Source of the DNA: Phytohabitans rumicis
GTDB lineage: Bacteria > Actinomycetota > Actinomycetes > Mycobacteriales > Micromonosporaceae
Length of the DNA stretch: 64,000 nucleotides
Reading direction: 5' to 3'
NCBI RefSeq assembly: GCF_011764445.1
Contig: NZ_BLPG01000001.1
Span: 2,666,001-2,730,000 of the forward strand
Shown: positions 27,255 to 36,010 of the stretch, in pieces
Numbering within the stretch: the first letter of the stretch is position 1
Layout of the letters: every line of letters begins with the position of its first letter
The notes under the pieces: model-generated
Told to the model about the DNA's origin: nothing
What the model saw: only the letters and a program-made list of their open reading frames with translations
Databases searched by the model: none
Made by a program: the position numbers and the translations under genes

Positions 27255-27737
27255 CTACGGAGTACGCCCGGCGGCGGCGCTTTCGCGCGCCTCCGCGGCG
27301 GCGCGCAGCGTCGCGATCTCCCGCTCGAAGTCACCCAACGACTCGAACGAGCGGTAGACGCTCGCGAACCGCAGGTAGGCGACCTCGTCCAGCTCGCGCA
27401 GCGGCCCCAGGATGGCCAGCCCCACCTCGTGGCTCGGGATCTCCGCCGCACCCTTGGCCCGGACGGTCTCCTCGACCTTTTGCGCGAGGAGCGCGATCGC
27501 GTCCTCGTCGACCGGCCGGCCTTGGCACGCCTTGCGCACGCCCCCGATGATCTTCGTCCGGCTGAACGGCTCGGTCACCCCGCTGCGCTTGACCACGGCC
27601 AGGACCGCCTCCTCGACCGTGGTGAACCGCTTGCCGCACTCGGGACAGGCCCGGCGACGGCGGATCAGCTGGCCGTCATCGGCCTCTCGCGAGTCGACGA
27701 CCCGGGAGTCGGCGTGCCGACAATACGGACACCGCAT
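27255..27737 (-). CDS. nrdR: Transcriptional repressor NrdR
   Basis: 160 residues from ATG 27737 with GGGAGG seven bases before. The zinc ribbon ([15 protein letters not shown], then [10 protein letters not shown]) and the ATP-cone ([29 protein letters not shown]) are complete. NrdR senses ATP/dATP and represses ribonucleotide reductase genes; it is cotranscribed here with nrdJ. A sequence resembling an NrdR box lies about 165 bases upstream (27903-27918). The acidic C-terminal tail is normal. Confidence 0.95.
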   Translation of the reverse strand: MRCPYCRHADSRVVDSREADDGQLIRRRRACPECGKRFTTVEEAVLAVVKRSGVTEPFSRTKIIGGVRKACQGRPVDEDAIALLAQKVEETVRAKGAAEIPSHEVGLAILGPLRELDEVAYLRFASVYRSFESLGDFEREIATLRAAAEARESAAAGRTP

Positions 27738-27878
27738 CGACACACCTCCCTTCAGCAACCTGAAGGCTATGCCCACCCCCGACAGTTTTCGGGCACGCCG
27801 ATACGCAGCGGACGGCCACTGCCTGTGGACACCGCTGTGCATACCGTGTGGGAAAGCTGTGGGAAGCGAAACCCAACC

Positions 27879-27887
27879 TGTGGACAA
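27879..27887 (-). promoter_or_regulatory. DnaA box upstream of nrdR-nrdJ
   Basis: TTGTCCACA on the minus strand is an exact match to the Streptomyces-type DnaA box. A one-mismatch copy lies at 27824-27832. Both are between the MITE and nrdR, about 90-150 bases before the nrdR start, so DnaA could tie reductase expression to replication. Two chance 9-mers near each other are possible, but recA shows the same arrangement. Confidence 0.5.
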
Positions 27888-27995
27888 CTTACAGCCTTGT
27901 AACTACTACATCTAGGGGTCGACGTTATGCCAGCCGGCGGCCCAACGCAAGTTAAACGGCCGATCCTGCCGGTGGTGTCGGGCGTCTCACCGTAA

Positions 27996-28159
27996 GGGTC
28001 TGTGTCGAAGTGGGGGCCGGAGCGAGGCGAGGCCCAGGCGGCGGTCCGGTGGTGCCGGGCGGAAGGTCACATACCGGTGTTGTATGCGGCCTTCCGCCCG
28101 GTGCCGCCGGTCGTCGTCTGGGTCCGCCGCAGCCCGGTCATCCACTTCGACACAGGCCC
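27996..28159. mobile_element. 164-bp MITE with TAA target duplication
   Basis: The ends GGGTCTGTGTCGAAGTGG (left) and, inverted, GGGCCTGTGTCGAAGTGG (right) are 17/18 identical, and the similarity continues inward as imperfect arms of about 75-80 bases. TAA flanks both sides (27993-27995, 28160-28162), as expected for IS5-family (TNA) targets. No gene inside. It sits between the LysM gene and nrdR; its last base and the duplication form the LysM stop codon. Confidence 0.75.
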
Positions 28160-28471
28160 TAACGAGGTAGGGCCAACTCCTGGCCGACCCGGACGGTGTA
28201 GCCGTCGAGGTTGTTGAGGCGGCGGATCTCCTCGATCACCGCGACCCGGTCACCGCGCAACCGGTGCCGGTCGACGATCGACCACAGCGTGTCCCCCGCT
28301 GCACGACCGTCGTGGCCGGCGCGCCGGGCGGATCGGCGGCGCGGGACGCCGTCGCCGCGAGGGCGGTGACACCGGCGGCGAGCGCCAGAAAGAAGATCAG
28401 CACCACGACCCGCCCCGGCGGGTCAGGCGTAGTCTCGGCTTGGCATTGACCCGTCGGTCACCCACGGACAT
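28159..28471 (-). pseudogene. LysM-domain membrane protein (YneA-like position), two frameshifts
   Basis: Combining three frames on the minus strand gives a protein of about 105 residues: MSVGDRRVNAKPRLRLTRRG, a transmembrane helix VVVLIFFLALAAGVTAL, a Pro/Ala linker, then a LysM domain (GDTLWSIVDRHRLRGDRVAV to NLDGYTVRVGQELALPR). The shifts lie near 28412-28418 and 28292-28296, each repaired by one G/C. A small LysM protein divergent from lexA is conserved in actinobacteria and resembles YneA/DivS-type SOS division inhibitors by position. LysM binds peptidoglycan. It shares the SOS box with lexA. The TAG stop uses MITE sequence. Confidence 0.7.
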
Positions 28472-28556
28472 CGGTAGGAGCCGGGGTCGCACCCGGCGGT
28501 GCTCGACCCGAATTCCGCTTAGGCTCTCCAACGCGTTCATCGCGGCCCCTCACAGG

Positions 28557-28572
28557 TCGAACAGAAGTTCGA
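28557..28572. promoter_or_regulatory. SOS box (LexA operator)
   Basis: TCGAAC-AGAA-GTTCGA is a perfect match to the actinobacterial LexA operator TCGAAC-N4-GTTCGA. It lies between the lexA start (28770) and the divergent LysM gene start (28471), so it should autoregulate lexA and control the LysM gene. The stretch 28573-28769 is the lexA leader with no gene. Confidence 0.92.
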
Positions 28573-28769
28573 TCGAACGGACGTACGATGGTTTACCAGA
28601 ACACACGTGCGGATGTCGAGCCTCAAAGCGCGACACGCCGGGGTTAGGTCGTACAGATGTTTGAAACTGGCTAATCTTGCCGATACGGTGAGTCAACCGA
28701 TCCGGGACCCTGCGGCACCATCCACAAGCGAGGGTCACCGGCGCCATCGCCGACCAGGAGGACAGACCC

Positions 28770-29576
28770 GTGTCGACCGACGACGGAGGCAGCCGCCAGA
28801 CGCCGCCTCAGCTCAAGAGCGCCAAGGCCACCGGCTCCACGGCGACGAGCGGCCGGCGGCGCGGGGCGACCCGGTCACGCGCTGAGGGCGGGCCCCAGCT
28901 GCGCGCCGTCACACCGGTGGTCAGCTCGTTCCCCGACCTGGTCACCGCCGACCTCACCGCCCGACAGCGGCGCATCCTGGAGTTCATCCGGGACTGGGTG
29001 GAGCGCTACGGCTACCCGCCCAGCGTCCGCGAGATCGGCGAGGCGGTCGGCCTGGTGTCCCCGTCGAGCGTCGCCTACCAGCTCAAGGAGCTGGAGCGAA
29101 AGGGCTTCCTGCGGCGCGACCCCAACCGGCCGCGCGCCGTCGACGTACGGCCGCCGAGCGACCTGATGGACGACGAGACGGCCCGCGCCGCCCGGCCGGC
29201 CCCGGCGTACGTGCCGATGCTGGGCCGGATCGCCGCCGGTGGCCCGATCCTGGCCGAGCAGGCGGTCGAAGACGTGTTCCCGCTGCCGCGCGAGCTGGTC
29301 GGCGAGGGCGAGGTCTTCATGCTCCAGGTCAAGGGCGACTCGATGCTCGACGCGGCCATCTGCGACGGCGACTGGGTCGTGGTACGCCAGCAGCCGACGG
29401 CCAACGCCGGTGAGATCGTCGCCGCCATGATCGAGGGCGAGGCGACCGTGAAGACGTACCGGCGGCGGGACGGGCACGTGTGGCTGATGCCGCAGAACCC
29501 GGCCTTCGACCCGATCCCGGGCGACGACGCCACCATCCTCGGCCGGGTGGTCGCCGTGCTCCGCCGGGTCAAGTGA
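28770..29576 (+). CDS. lexA: LexA repressor
   Basis: 268 residues from GTG 28770 with AGGAGG nine bases earlier. The N-terminal 50 residues are a basic, disordered extension, longer than in E. coli but common in this group. The winged HTH is [20 protein letters not shown] and [20 protein letters not shown]. Self-cleavage occurs at A156-G157; the Ser/Lys dyad is S191 (KGDSM) and K228 (ATVKTY). Under DNA damage RecA triggers cleavage and derepresses the SOS genes. It faces a SOS box 200 bases upstream and is convergent with the next gene. Confidence 0.97.
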   Translation: MSTDDGGSRQTPPQLKSAKATGSTATSGRRRGATRSRAEGGPQLRAVTPVVSSFPDLVTADLTARQRRILEFIRDWVERYGYPPSVREIGEAVGLVSPSSVAYQLKELERKGFLRRDPNRPRAVDVRPPSDLMDDETARAARPAPAYVPMLGRIAAGGPILAEQAVEDVFPLPRELVGEGEVFMLQVKGDSMLDAAICDGDWVVVRQQPTANAGEIVAAMIEGEATVKTYRRRDGHVWLMPQNPAFDPIPGDDATILGRVVAVLRRVK

Positions 29577-29580
29577 GTAG

Positions 29581-31089
29581 TTAGTACTCGTCCGGGTAGA
29601 CGCCGCTCGGACCCGCCTGCGGGCGGCCGTACACCCCACCGGAGTACGTGCCGCCGGCGGGCGGGGCCTCGGGCGGTGGCGGCTGGTGATACTGGCCGCC
29701 GCCGTACACGTTGCCACTGTTGCCCCCGTTGACGCCGCCGCCGTAGACGTTGCCGGCCGGCGGTCGGGCGGGCGCGCCGTACGCCTGCCCCGCCGGCTGG
29801 TAGTCGTTGGGTGCCGGCTGCTCCGACCGGTACCCGTCGTCGAAGCCGCCCGGCCGGCGATCCCAACTCGCGTCGTCGTACCCCCCGTAGCGATCCTCGA
29901 CCGCGACCGCCGCGACGGCCGCGCCCGGGACGGGCTGGCGGCCGACCGTGGGGCTCGGGGTGTCGTCCTGGCCGGCCTTCGCGCCGACCGGGGCGGCCGG
30001 CGGCCGGCGGCGGGCCCGCAGGATGCCGAAGACGCCCGCGCCGACCAGCAGCGCGCCGAGGAGGCCGACCCCGCCGATCAGATAAGTGATCTGCTGCAGC
30101 GTGATGTCGTCGAGCCAGGACCGGTCGCTCCCGCCGCCGTTGGCGCCGCCGCCGATCGACGCGGCCTTGGTCGCCTGGGGCGCGGCCACGGACGGCGTGT
30201 AGCGCAGCAGGTCGTTCTTGATGTCCTCGTCGAGCGTGCCGAGATCCGACACGGTCAGGAACGACTTTCCGTCCGCGCTGTACGCGATGGCCTCGCCGAA
30301 CTGGTCGGTCTCCAGCGGGGTGATCCGGGGCTTGCCGGTCGTGATCGCCTTGACGATGTCGCCGCCGGTCACGTCGAACTCGAAGGCGTCGGCGTAGGTG
30401 CGCAGCACGACCTTGGTGCCGTCGGGCGACCGCGCCGCGCCCGTGACCAGCAGCCGGCCGGGGGCGCCGAAGACGTTCTCCGTCTCGGTCTTGGGCAGCG
30501 TGACCTCGCCCACCTTGGCGAGGGCGACCGGCGTCTCGTTGTTTTTCTTCAGCGCCGCGGCCGGGCTGTAGAGCTCAGCCTTCCCTGCCGTCTTGGTGAT
30601 GATCACCGGGACGTTGTTGGCCCCGATGAGCAGCGCCTCCGCGTCGTGCGCCTTGCCGTCGGGGTACGCGACCCGGTGGATGACCGGCTCCGAGCCCCCG
30701 CCGACCGGCATGGACCACAGCGCCACGTTGGTGCGGCGCGGGTTGCTGTCCGGGTTGTCGCCGACGTCGGCGATCCAGAGCGTCTTGGCGTCCGGGGAGA
30801 TCGCCAGGTCTTCGGTGTCGCGCGGACCGTTGCCGCTGTACGGCACGTTCTTCGAGATGCCGCACTTGCTGGTGAGGTAGAAGACACGCTTGCGACTGGA
30901 CGAGTCGGTGCTGTCGTTGATGGTGATGTAGCCGGTCTTGGTGGCGATCAGGCCGGACAGCTCGTCGAGCCGCTCGTCCTGGATCGTGCAGACCTTCTTT
31001 CCCGCCGCCATCGCGGGCACCGCGCCGACGGCGACGCTCGCGCCGACCACTCCCAGCGCGACCACCACCGAGGACACCACACGACGCAT
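29581..31089 (-). CDS. Secreted beta-propeller-like membrane-anchored protein
   Basis: 502 residues from ATG 31089. A signal peptide ends near AMAAGKK. The outside domain (about 35-320) reads like a beta-propeller: RDTEDLAISPDAKTLWIADV and QFGEAIAYSADGKSFLTVSDL are blade-type repeats. One transmembrane helix (ITYLIGGVGLLGALLVGAGVFG) follows, then a Gly/Tyr/Pro-rich cytoplasmic tail with YGG and NVYGGG repeats. Function unknown. No neighbour in the same operon is clear. Cell-surface sensing or envelope role can only be guessed. Confidence 0.75.
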   Translation of the reverse strand: MRRVVSSVVVALGVVGASVAVGAVPAMAAGKKVCTIQDERLDELSGLIATKTGYITINDSTDSSSRKRVFYLTSKCGISKNVPYSGNGPRDTEDLAISPDAKTLWIADVGDNPDSNPRRTNVALWSMPVGGGSEPVIHRVAYPDGKAHDAEALLIGANNVPVIITKTAGKAELYSPAAALKKNNETPVALAKVGEVTLPKTETENVFGAPGRLLVTGAARSPDGTKVVLRTYADAFEFDVTGGDIVKAITTGKPRITPLETDQFGEAIAYSADGKSFLTVSDLGTLDEDIKNDLLRYTPSVAAPQATKAASIGGGANGGGSDRSWLDDITLQQITYLIGGVGLLGALLVGAGVFGILRARRRPPAAPVGAKAGQDDTPSPTVGRQPVPGAAVAAVAVEDRYGGYDDASWDRRPGGFDDGYRSEQPAPNDYQPAGQAYGAPARPPAGNVYGGGVNGGNSGNVYGGGQYHQPPPPEAPPAGGTYSGGVYGRPQAGPSGVYPDEY

Positions 31090-31139
31090 CCGTTCAGTGT
31101 CGCATGTCGTCCGCAACCCGTGGGTAACCCCGGATCGTC

Positions 31140-32549
31140 TCACGCTGGGTCAGCGAACGGTGCCAATTCCGCAGCCAGCGCCTCGTCCACGCGCACGTGG
31201 ATCCGCGTGCCCTGCTCGGTGTGCGTCGTGGCGAGCACCTCGCCCCGGCTGTGCACCCTGGCGACCAGGTCGCCCCGGTCGTACGGCACCGTGGCCAGCA
31301 CCTCCACCGCCGGCCGCGGCAGCCGGGCCTCGATGGCGGCGCGCAGCTCCTCGATGCCGCGCCCGGTGCGGGCGGACACGAACACCGCGTCCGGCCAGGT
31401 CCGCTTCAGCCGCAGCAGGGTCTCCTCGTCGGCGGCGTCGACCTTGTTGACGGCCAGCAGCTCGGGCAGCGTGTCGGCGCCCACCTCGGCGAGCACCTCG
31501 CGGACCGCGCGTACCTGCCCCTCCGGGTCGGCGTGGGCGCCGTCGACCACGTGGACGACCAGGTCGGCGTCGGCCACCTCCTCCAGCGTGGAGCGGAACG
31601 CCTCCACGATCTGGTGCGGCAGGTGCCGGACGAACCCGACCGTGTCGGACAGCGTGTAGACCCGGCCGTCGCCGGTCTCCGCGCGGCGGGTGGTCGGGTC
31701 GAGCGTGGCGAAGAGCGCGTCCTCGACCAGTACGCCGGCGCCGGTCAGCCGGTTGAGCAGGCTGGACTTGCCGGCGTTGGTGTACCCAGCGATGGCGACC
31801 GCGGGCACCAGGTTGCGCGTGCGGCTGGCGCGCATCGTCTGGCGTACCGTGCGCATGCCCTTGATCTCGCGACGCAGCCGCGCGATGCGGGTGCGGATCC
31901 GGCGGCGGTCCGTTTCCAGCTTGGTCTCACCGGGACCGCGCAGACCCACGCCGCCCCCGGCGCCGCCGCCGCGCCCGCTGCCGCCGGTCTGCCGGGACAG
32001 CGCCTCACCCCAGCCGCGCAGCCGCGGCAGCAGGTATTCGAGCTGCGCCAGCTCGACCTGGGCCTTGCCCTCTTTGCTCTTGGCGTGCTGGGCGAAGATG
32101 TCGAGGATCAGCGCGGTGCGGTCGATGACCTTGACCTTGGTGCGCTGCTCCAGGTTACGCAGCTGGGACGGGGACAGCTCCCCGTCGCAGATCACCGTGT
32201 CGGCACCGCTGGACTCGACCACCGAGCCCAGCTCCTCGACCTTGCCGCGGCCGACGTACGTGGCCGGGTCCGGGCGGTTGCGCCGCTGGATGACGCCTTC
32301 GAGCACCTGCGAACCGGCGGTCTCGGCGAGGGCGGCCAGCTCGGCGAGCGAGTTCTCCGCGTCGGTGGCGGTGCCCTCGGTCCAGACCCCGACGAGGACC
32401 ACCCGCTCCAGCCGGAGCTGCCGGTACTCGACCTCGGTGACGTCGGTGAGCTCGGTGGACAGGCCCGCGACGCGGCGCAGCGCATGGCGGTCCTCCAGCT
32501 CCAGCGCACCCGTCGTGGCGTCGTCGTCCAACAGAACGAGGTCCTGCAA
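31140..32549 (-). CDS. hflX: GTPase HflX
   Basis: 469 residues starting at TTG 32549 with GGGAG upstream. The N-terminal HflX domain (ATYVGRGKVEEL, VICDGELSPSQLRNLE) leads to the glycine-rich GGSGRGGGAGGGVGLRGPGE linker and a GTPase domain with G1 GYTNAGKSSLLNRLT, G3 DTVGF and G4 NKVD. HflX splits stalled 70S ribosomes and handles heat stress. In actinobacteria it follows dapF and miaA, as here, though 2.7 kb with other genes lies between them. Confidence 0.95.
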   Translation of the reverse strand: MQDLVLLDDDATTGALELEDRHALRRVAGLSTELTDVTEVEYRQLRLERVVLVGVWTEGTATDAENSLAELAALAETAGSQVLEGVIQRRNRPDPATYVGRGKVEELGSVVESSGADTVICDGELSPSQLRNLEQRTKVKVIDRTALILDIFAQHAKSKEGKAQVELAQLEYLLPRLRGWGEALSRQTGGSGRGGGAGGGVGLRGPGETKLETDRRRIRTRIARLRREIKGMRTVRQTMRASRTRNLVPAVAIAGYTNAGKSSLLNRLTGAGVLVEDALFATLDPTTRRAETGDGRVYTLSDTVGFVRHLPHQIVEAFRSTLEEVADADLVVHVVDGAHADPEGQVRAVREVLAEVGADTLPELLAVNKVDAADEETLLRLKRTWPDAVFVSARTGRGIEELRAAIEARLPRPAVEVLATVPYDRGDLVARVHSRGEVLATTHTEQGTRIHVRVDEALAAELAPFADPA

Positions 32550-32647
32550 GCTGATCTCCCACCGTGTCCCATAAATCCCGACCCGACAATGGTGGCACGC
32601 CGTCCCCCGTATCGCACCTGGTTAAGGAGCGCGGTAAGAATGGCATC

Positions 32648-34037
32648 GTGCCGACCACCCGCCTGCCCAGTGCCGGATTCTCGATCACCGTCCGGGTCAG
32701 TGTCACCGCCGACGCCTCCGCGATCGGCCGCCTGACCACCTGCGTCGGCGAAGCCGGCGCCATCGTCACCGCGCTCGACGTCGTCGACTCCGACCACGTA
32801 CGGGTGACCGTGGACATCACCTGTGACACCGCCGACTCCACCCACGCCGACCAGGTGGTCAAGGCGCTCGAGGTGCTGCCCGGCGTGGACGTACACAAGG
32901 TGTCCGACCGCACGTTCCTGCTGCACCTCGGCGGCAAGATCGAGGTCACCCCAAGGTCGCGCTGCGCAACCGCGACGAGCTGTCCCGGGCGTACACCCCC
33001 GGGGTGGCCCGGGTGTGCCTCGCGATCGCGGAGAACCCCGAAGACGCCCGCCGGCTCACCATCAAGCGCAACACGGTGGCCGTCGTCACGGACGGCTCCG
33101 CCGTGCTGGGCCTGGGCAACATCGGCCCGGCCGCCTCGCTGCCCGTGATGGAGGGCAAGGCGGCGCTGTTCAAGCGCTTCGGCGGGGTCGACGCGTGGCC
33201 GGTCGTGCTGGACACCCAGGACACCGACGAGATCGTGCGGATCGTCCAGGCGATCGCGCCCGCGTACGGCGGGATCAACCTGGAAGACATCGCCGCGCCG
33301 CGCTGCTTCGAGATCGAGGCGCGGCTGCGCGAGCTGCTCGACATCCCGGTCTTCCACGACGACCAGCACGGCACCGCGATCTGCGTGCTCGCCGCGCTGA
33401 CGAACGCGCTGCGCGTCGTGGGCAAGCGCCTCGCGGATGTCCGGGTGGTCGTCTCCGGAGCCGGCGCCGCGGGTACGGCGATCATGAAGCTGCTGCTCCG
33501 CCAGGGGTCGGCGACATCATCGCGTACGACCGCCGGGGCGCCCTGCACCGCGGGCTGGCCGACATGAACCCGTCCTGGCAGTGGCTGGCCGAGCACACCA
33601 ACAAGGATGGGTACGCCGGCGACCTGCCCGGTGCGGTCCGGGGCGCGGACGTCTTCATCGGAGTGAGCGCCCCCAACCTGCTCACCGGCGACGACGTGGC
33701 CGCGATGGCCAAGGACTCGATCGTGTTCGCGCTGGCCAACCCGGACCCCGAGGTCGACCCGCGGGAGGCCCGCAAGCACGCCGCGATCGTGGCGACCGGC
33801 CGCTCCGACCAGCCCAACCAGATCAACAACGTGCTGGCCTTCCCCGGCGTGTTCCGCGGCATGCTGGACGCCCACGCGGAGGAGTTCACCGAGGAGATGG
33901 CCCTCGCGGCCGCGCGGGCCATCGCGGACGTGGTCGGATCGGAAAAGATCAACCCCACGGTCATCGTCCCCAGCGTCTTCGACCCGCGCGTGGCTCCCGC
34001 GGTAGCGGCGGCAGTCCGCGCCGCCTCCGGCCGCTAA
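32648..34037 (+). pseudogene. NAD-dependent malic enzyme with N-terminal ACT domain, two frameshifts
   Basis: Read across three frames, this is a complete malic enzyme of about 462 residues. Residues 1-100 are an ACT-type regulatory domain (FSITVRVSVTADASAIGRLT). The catalytic part has KVALRNRDELSRAYTPGVAR, VVTDGSAVLGLGNIGP, the metal-binding VFHDDQHGTAICVLAALTNA, the NAD motif VVSGAGAAGTAIMKLL and ALANPDPEVDP. It decarboxylates malate to pyruvate. Shifts lie at CCCC 32949-32952 and GGGG 33504-33507; one base restores each. All catalytic residues remain, so sequencing deletion is favoured. GTG 32648 is the chosen start. Confidence 0.88.
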
Positions 34038-34118
34038 CCCACCCACGCCGCACTGGCTGCCGCCCACGCCGCGCTGCTCGCGCTGCTGCGCTTCGCGCTG
34101 CGCCGCCCGCGTCGCGCC

Positions 34119-34251
34119 GATCAAGGCCCTGCGCGCCGATCAAGGACTTGTGCGTCGATCAAGGACTTGTGCGTCGATCAAGGGCATATGGCCGTGCTTC
34201 GATCTCAAAACCACGGCCGTTTGCCCTTGATCGACGCGGAATTCCTTGATC
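34119..34251. repeat. GATCAAGG palindromic repeat, copy 2 (inverted orientation)
   Basis: Three upstream units at 34119, 34138 and 34157 precede the hairpin, each exactly 19 bp apart. The hairpin has arms 34176-34196 and 34212-34232 and a 15-base loop (34197-34211). A fourth, inverted unit (CCTTGATC 34244-34251) follows at the same spacing. The loop CTTCGATCTCAAAAC is close to the reverse complement of the other loops, so this copy is inserted the other way round. It lies 3' of malic enzyme. Confidence 0.88.
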
Positions 34252-34407
34252 GACGTCGGGAGAGCCCGCCGCCCCTGCCCCGGTGAGGGCCGCGGCACCG
34301 CGCCGCCAGTACCCGCCCGCGCCGCGCCGCGAGAAACCCCGCCGCCCCGCGCCGCCGTTCCGGCGGCGCGGGGCGGCACCGGGGAACGGCGCCCGCTCGT
34401 CCGCGTC

Positions 34408-34502
34408 GATCAAGGCCCTCTGCGTCGATCAAGGGCATACGGCCGTGGTTTGGAGATCAAAGCACGACCGTATGCCCTTGATCGACGGGCAAGTCCTTGA
34501 TC
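34408..34502. repeat. GATCAAGG palindromic repeat, copy 3
   Basis: One upstream unit (34408), hairpin arms 34427-34447 and 34463-34483 with loop 34448-34462 identical to copy 1, and one downstream inverted unit (34495-34502), all on the 19-bp spacing. Together with copy 2 it fills the gap between convergent genes. The stretch 34252-34407 is GC-rich and holds no gene. Confidence 0.88.
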
Positions 34503-34612
34503 GACGCGGCAAGGGCCTGCCGCACGACGCGGCAAGGGCCTGCCGCACGACGCGGCGCACGACGCGGCAGGGGCCCGACGCGCGGCGGTGCAAGGGCCTG
34601 CCGCGCGACGGC
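34503..34612. repeat. 23-bp tandem repeat and degenerate copies
   Basis: Two exact 23-base units (34503-34525 and 34526-34548; GACGCGGCAAGGGCCTGCCG and CAC) are followed by shortened variants to 34612. Each unit holds its own small palindrome (GGCAAGGGCCTGCC). It fills the space between repeat copy 3 and the stop of the lipoprotein gene. No coding frame is plausible. Confidence 0.7.
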
Positions 34613-34620
34613 GTGGGGGG

Positions 34621-35133
34621 TTAGCAGGTCGAGGAGGACTTGCGCTTGGCGATCGCGGCGTCGGCGCCCGAGGCGTACTCGACCAACGTTTCGCCAGCGG
34701 GTTCGTACTGCCACTTCTTGCCGGTCAGCCGCAGCGCGCTGTGGCCCACCTTGTCGCCCTGGCGCCAGGTCAGCTCCACCAGTTCCATGCTCACCGGCTT
34801 CACTTCCTGCAGGTCGATCTTCACGCCCTTCTGCGCCGCCGGGCAGGTCTTGTTGACCTTCTCGAAGTCCTTCTGCGGTACTTCTTTCTTGGCCGCGTCG
34901 GTCCACAGGCCCCAGGCGCCGGCCCAGTCACCGTCGGCGAGCAGCTTGAACTGGCTGTTGGCGGTGTCGAGCGCCTCCGCCACGTTCGGGCCGTTCGACA
35001 CGGGGGTGCCGGGCACCGCCGACTGCGCCACCATCGGGTTGGTGGCGGTGGGTCCTTCGCCGGGCGCTGTGCCGCATCCGGTGGCGAAAGCCAGCACAGC
35101 CGCGCCGATCAGCACGCCGCGAGTCCAGCGCAT
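34621..35133 (-). CDS. Lipoprotein of unknown function
   Basis: 170 residues from ATG 35133 with GGAGG seven bases before. Signal peptide with lipobox FATGC. The mature domain is helical then beta-rich (FKLLADGDWAGAWGLWTDAA, MELVELTWRQGDKVGHSALRL) and resembles a small NTF2-like fold, as in other uptake-associated lipoproteins; the assignment is tentative. It ends with a Lys/Ser-rich tail and a terminal cysteine. Dapf lies upstream in the same direction, 102 bases away. Function unknown. Confidence 0.7.
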   Translation of the reverse strand: MRWTRGVLIGAAVLAFATGCGTAPGEGPTATNPMVAQSAVPGTPVSNGPNVAEALDTANSQFKLLADGDWAGAWGLWTDAAKKEVPQKDFEKVNKTCPAAQKGVKIDLQEVKPVSMELVELTWRQGDKVGHSALRLTGKKWQYEPAGETLVEYASGADAAIAKRKSSSTC

Positions 35134-35235
35134 GGGAAAACCTCCGAGGTATCGATTATTGTCGTTGGGAGCGTTCCCAAGGACGCAGTCTGACACCTCG
35201 ACTCGCATCGATCAACCCCCACGCCGGCGACGCGC

Positions 35236-36003
35236 TCACCCGGCGATGGTGGTCTCCCCCGCCGCGACGAGGACCGCCGGGCCCTCCAGCCACACGGTGT
35301 CGGGAGGGAAGTGGACCTGCACGCGGCCACCCGGAACGTCGACGGTGACGGAGGAGGCCGCGCCGCGGGCCACCGTGGCCACCGCTACCGCGCCGGTGCC
35401 GCAGGACAGGGTCTCGGCGGAGCCGCGCTCGTAGACGCGCATGCGTACGTGGGCGGGCGCCACCGGCTCGTAGAACTCCACGTTCACCCCGGCCGGGTAG
35501 AAGTCGTGGTCGTACGCCGGCGGCCGGTCGAGGTCCAGCGACGAAAGCGACACCCCATCCGGCAACGGGCAGACCAGGTGCGGGTTGCCGCAGTCGACGG
35601 CGGTCCCCTCGTACACGCGGCCGGTCACCGTGGCGGTGCTTTCGCCGTACACCTTGGGCAGGCCCATGTCGACGGAGATGGTCTGCTCGCCGATGACCGC
35701 GCGCACGACGCCGGCCCTGGTCTCGATCGGCACCGTGCCGGCCGCGAGGCCGGCGGACTCGAGGTAGCGCGCGAACACCCGGGCCCCGTTGCCGCACATC
35801 TCGGCGAGCGACCCGTCGGAGTTCCAGTAGTCCATGAACCAGTCCACGCCCGGCAGCGACGAGCGCGCCACCCGCAGGACGCCGTCGCCCCCGATGCCGA
35901 ACCGCCGGTCGCACAGCGCCGCCACCAGCGACGGCGTGAGCTCCGGCGCGTCCGGCAGGATCACGAAGTCGTTGCCGGTGCCATGGCCCTTGAGGAAACG
36001 CAC
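35236..36003 (-). CDS. dapF: Diaminopimelate epimerase
   Basis: 255 residues from GTG 36003. Both catalytic cysteines are present: the first in EMCGNGARVFARYL, the second in ETLSCGTGAVAVA. The opening FLKGHGTGNDFVILPD is typical. It converts LL- to meso-diaminopimelate for lysine and peptidoglycan synthesis in the cytosol. It follows miaA by seven bases on the same strand, a standard actinobacterial order. Confidence 0.97.
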   Translation of the reverse strand: MRFLKGHGTGNDFVILPDAPELTPSLVAALCDRRFGIGGDGVLRVARSSLPGVDWFMDYWNSDGSLAEMCGNGARVFARYLESAGLAAGTVPIETRAGVVRAVIGEQTISVDMGLPKVYGESTATVTGRVYEGTAVDCGNPHLVCPLPDGVSLSSLDLDRPPAYDHDFYPAGVNVEFYEPVAPAHVRMRVYERGSAETLSCGTGAVAVATVARGAASSVTVDVPGGRVQVHFPPDTVWLEGPAVLVAAGETTIAG

Positions 36004-36010
36004 AGCGCCA

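Noticed and set aside
34119-34251. Regularly spaced repeats as a CRISPR array
   Set aside because: Units are 8-12 bp at a 19-bp period with near-identical sequence between them and an inverted half; there are no unique spacers and no cas genes.
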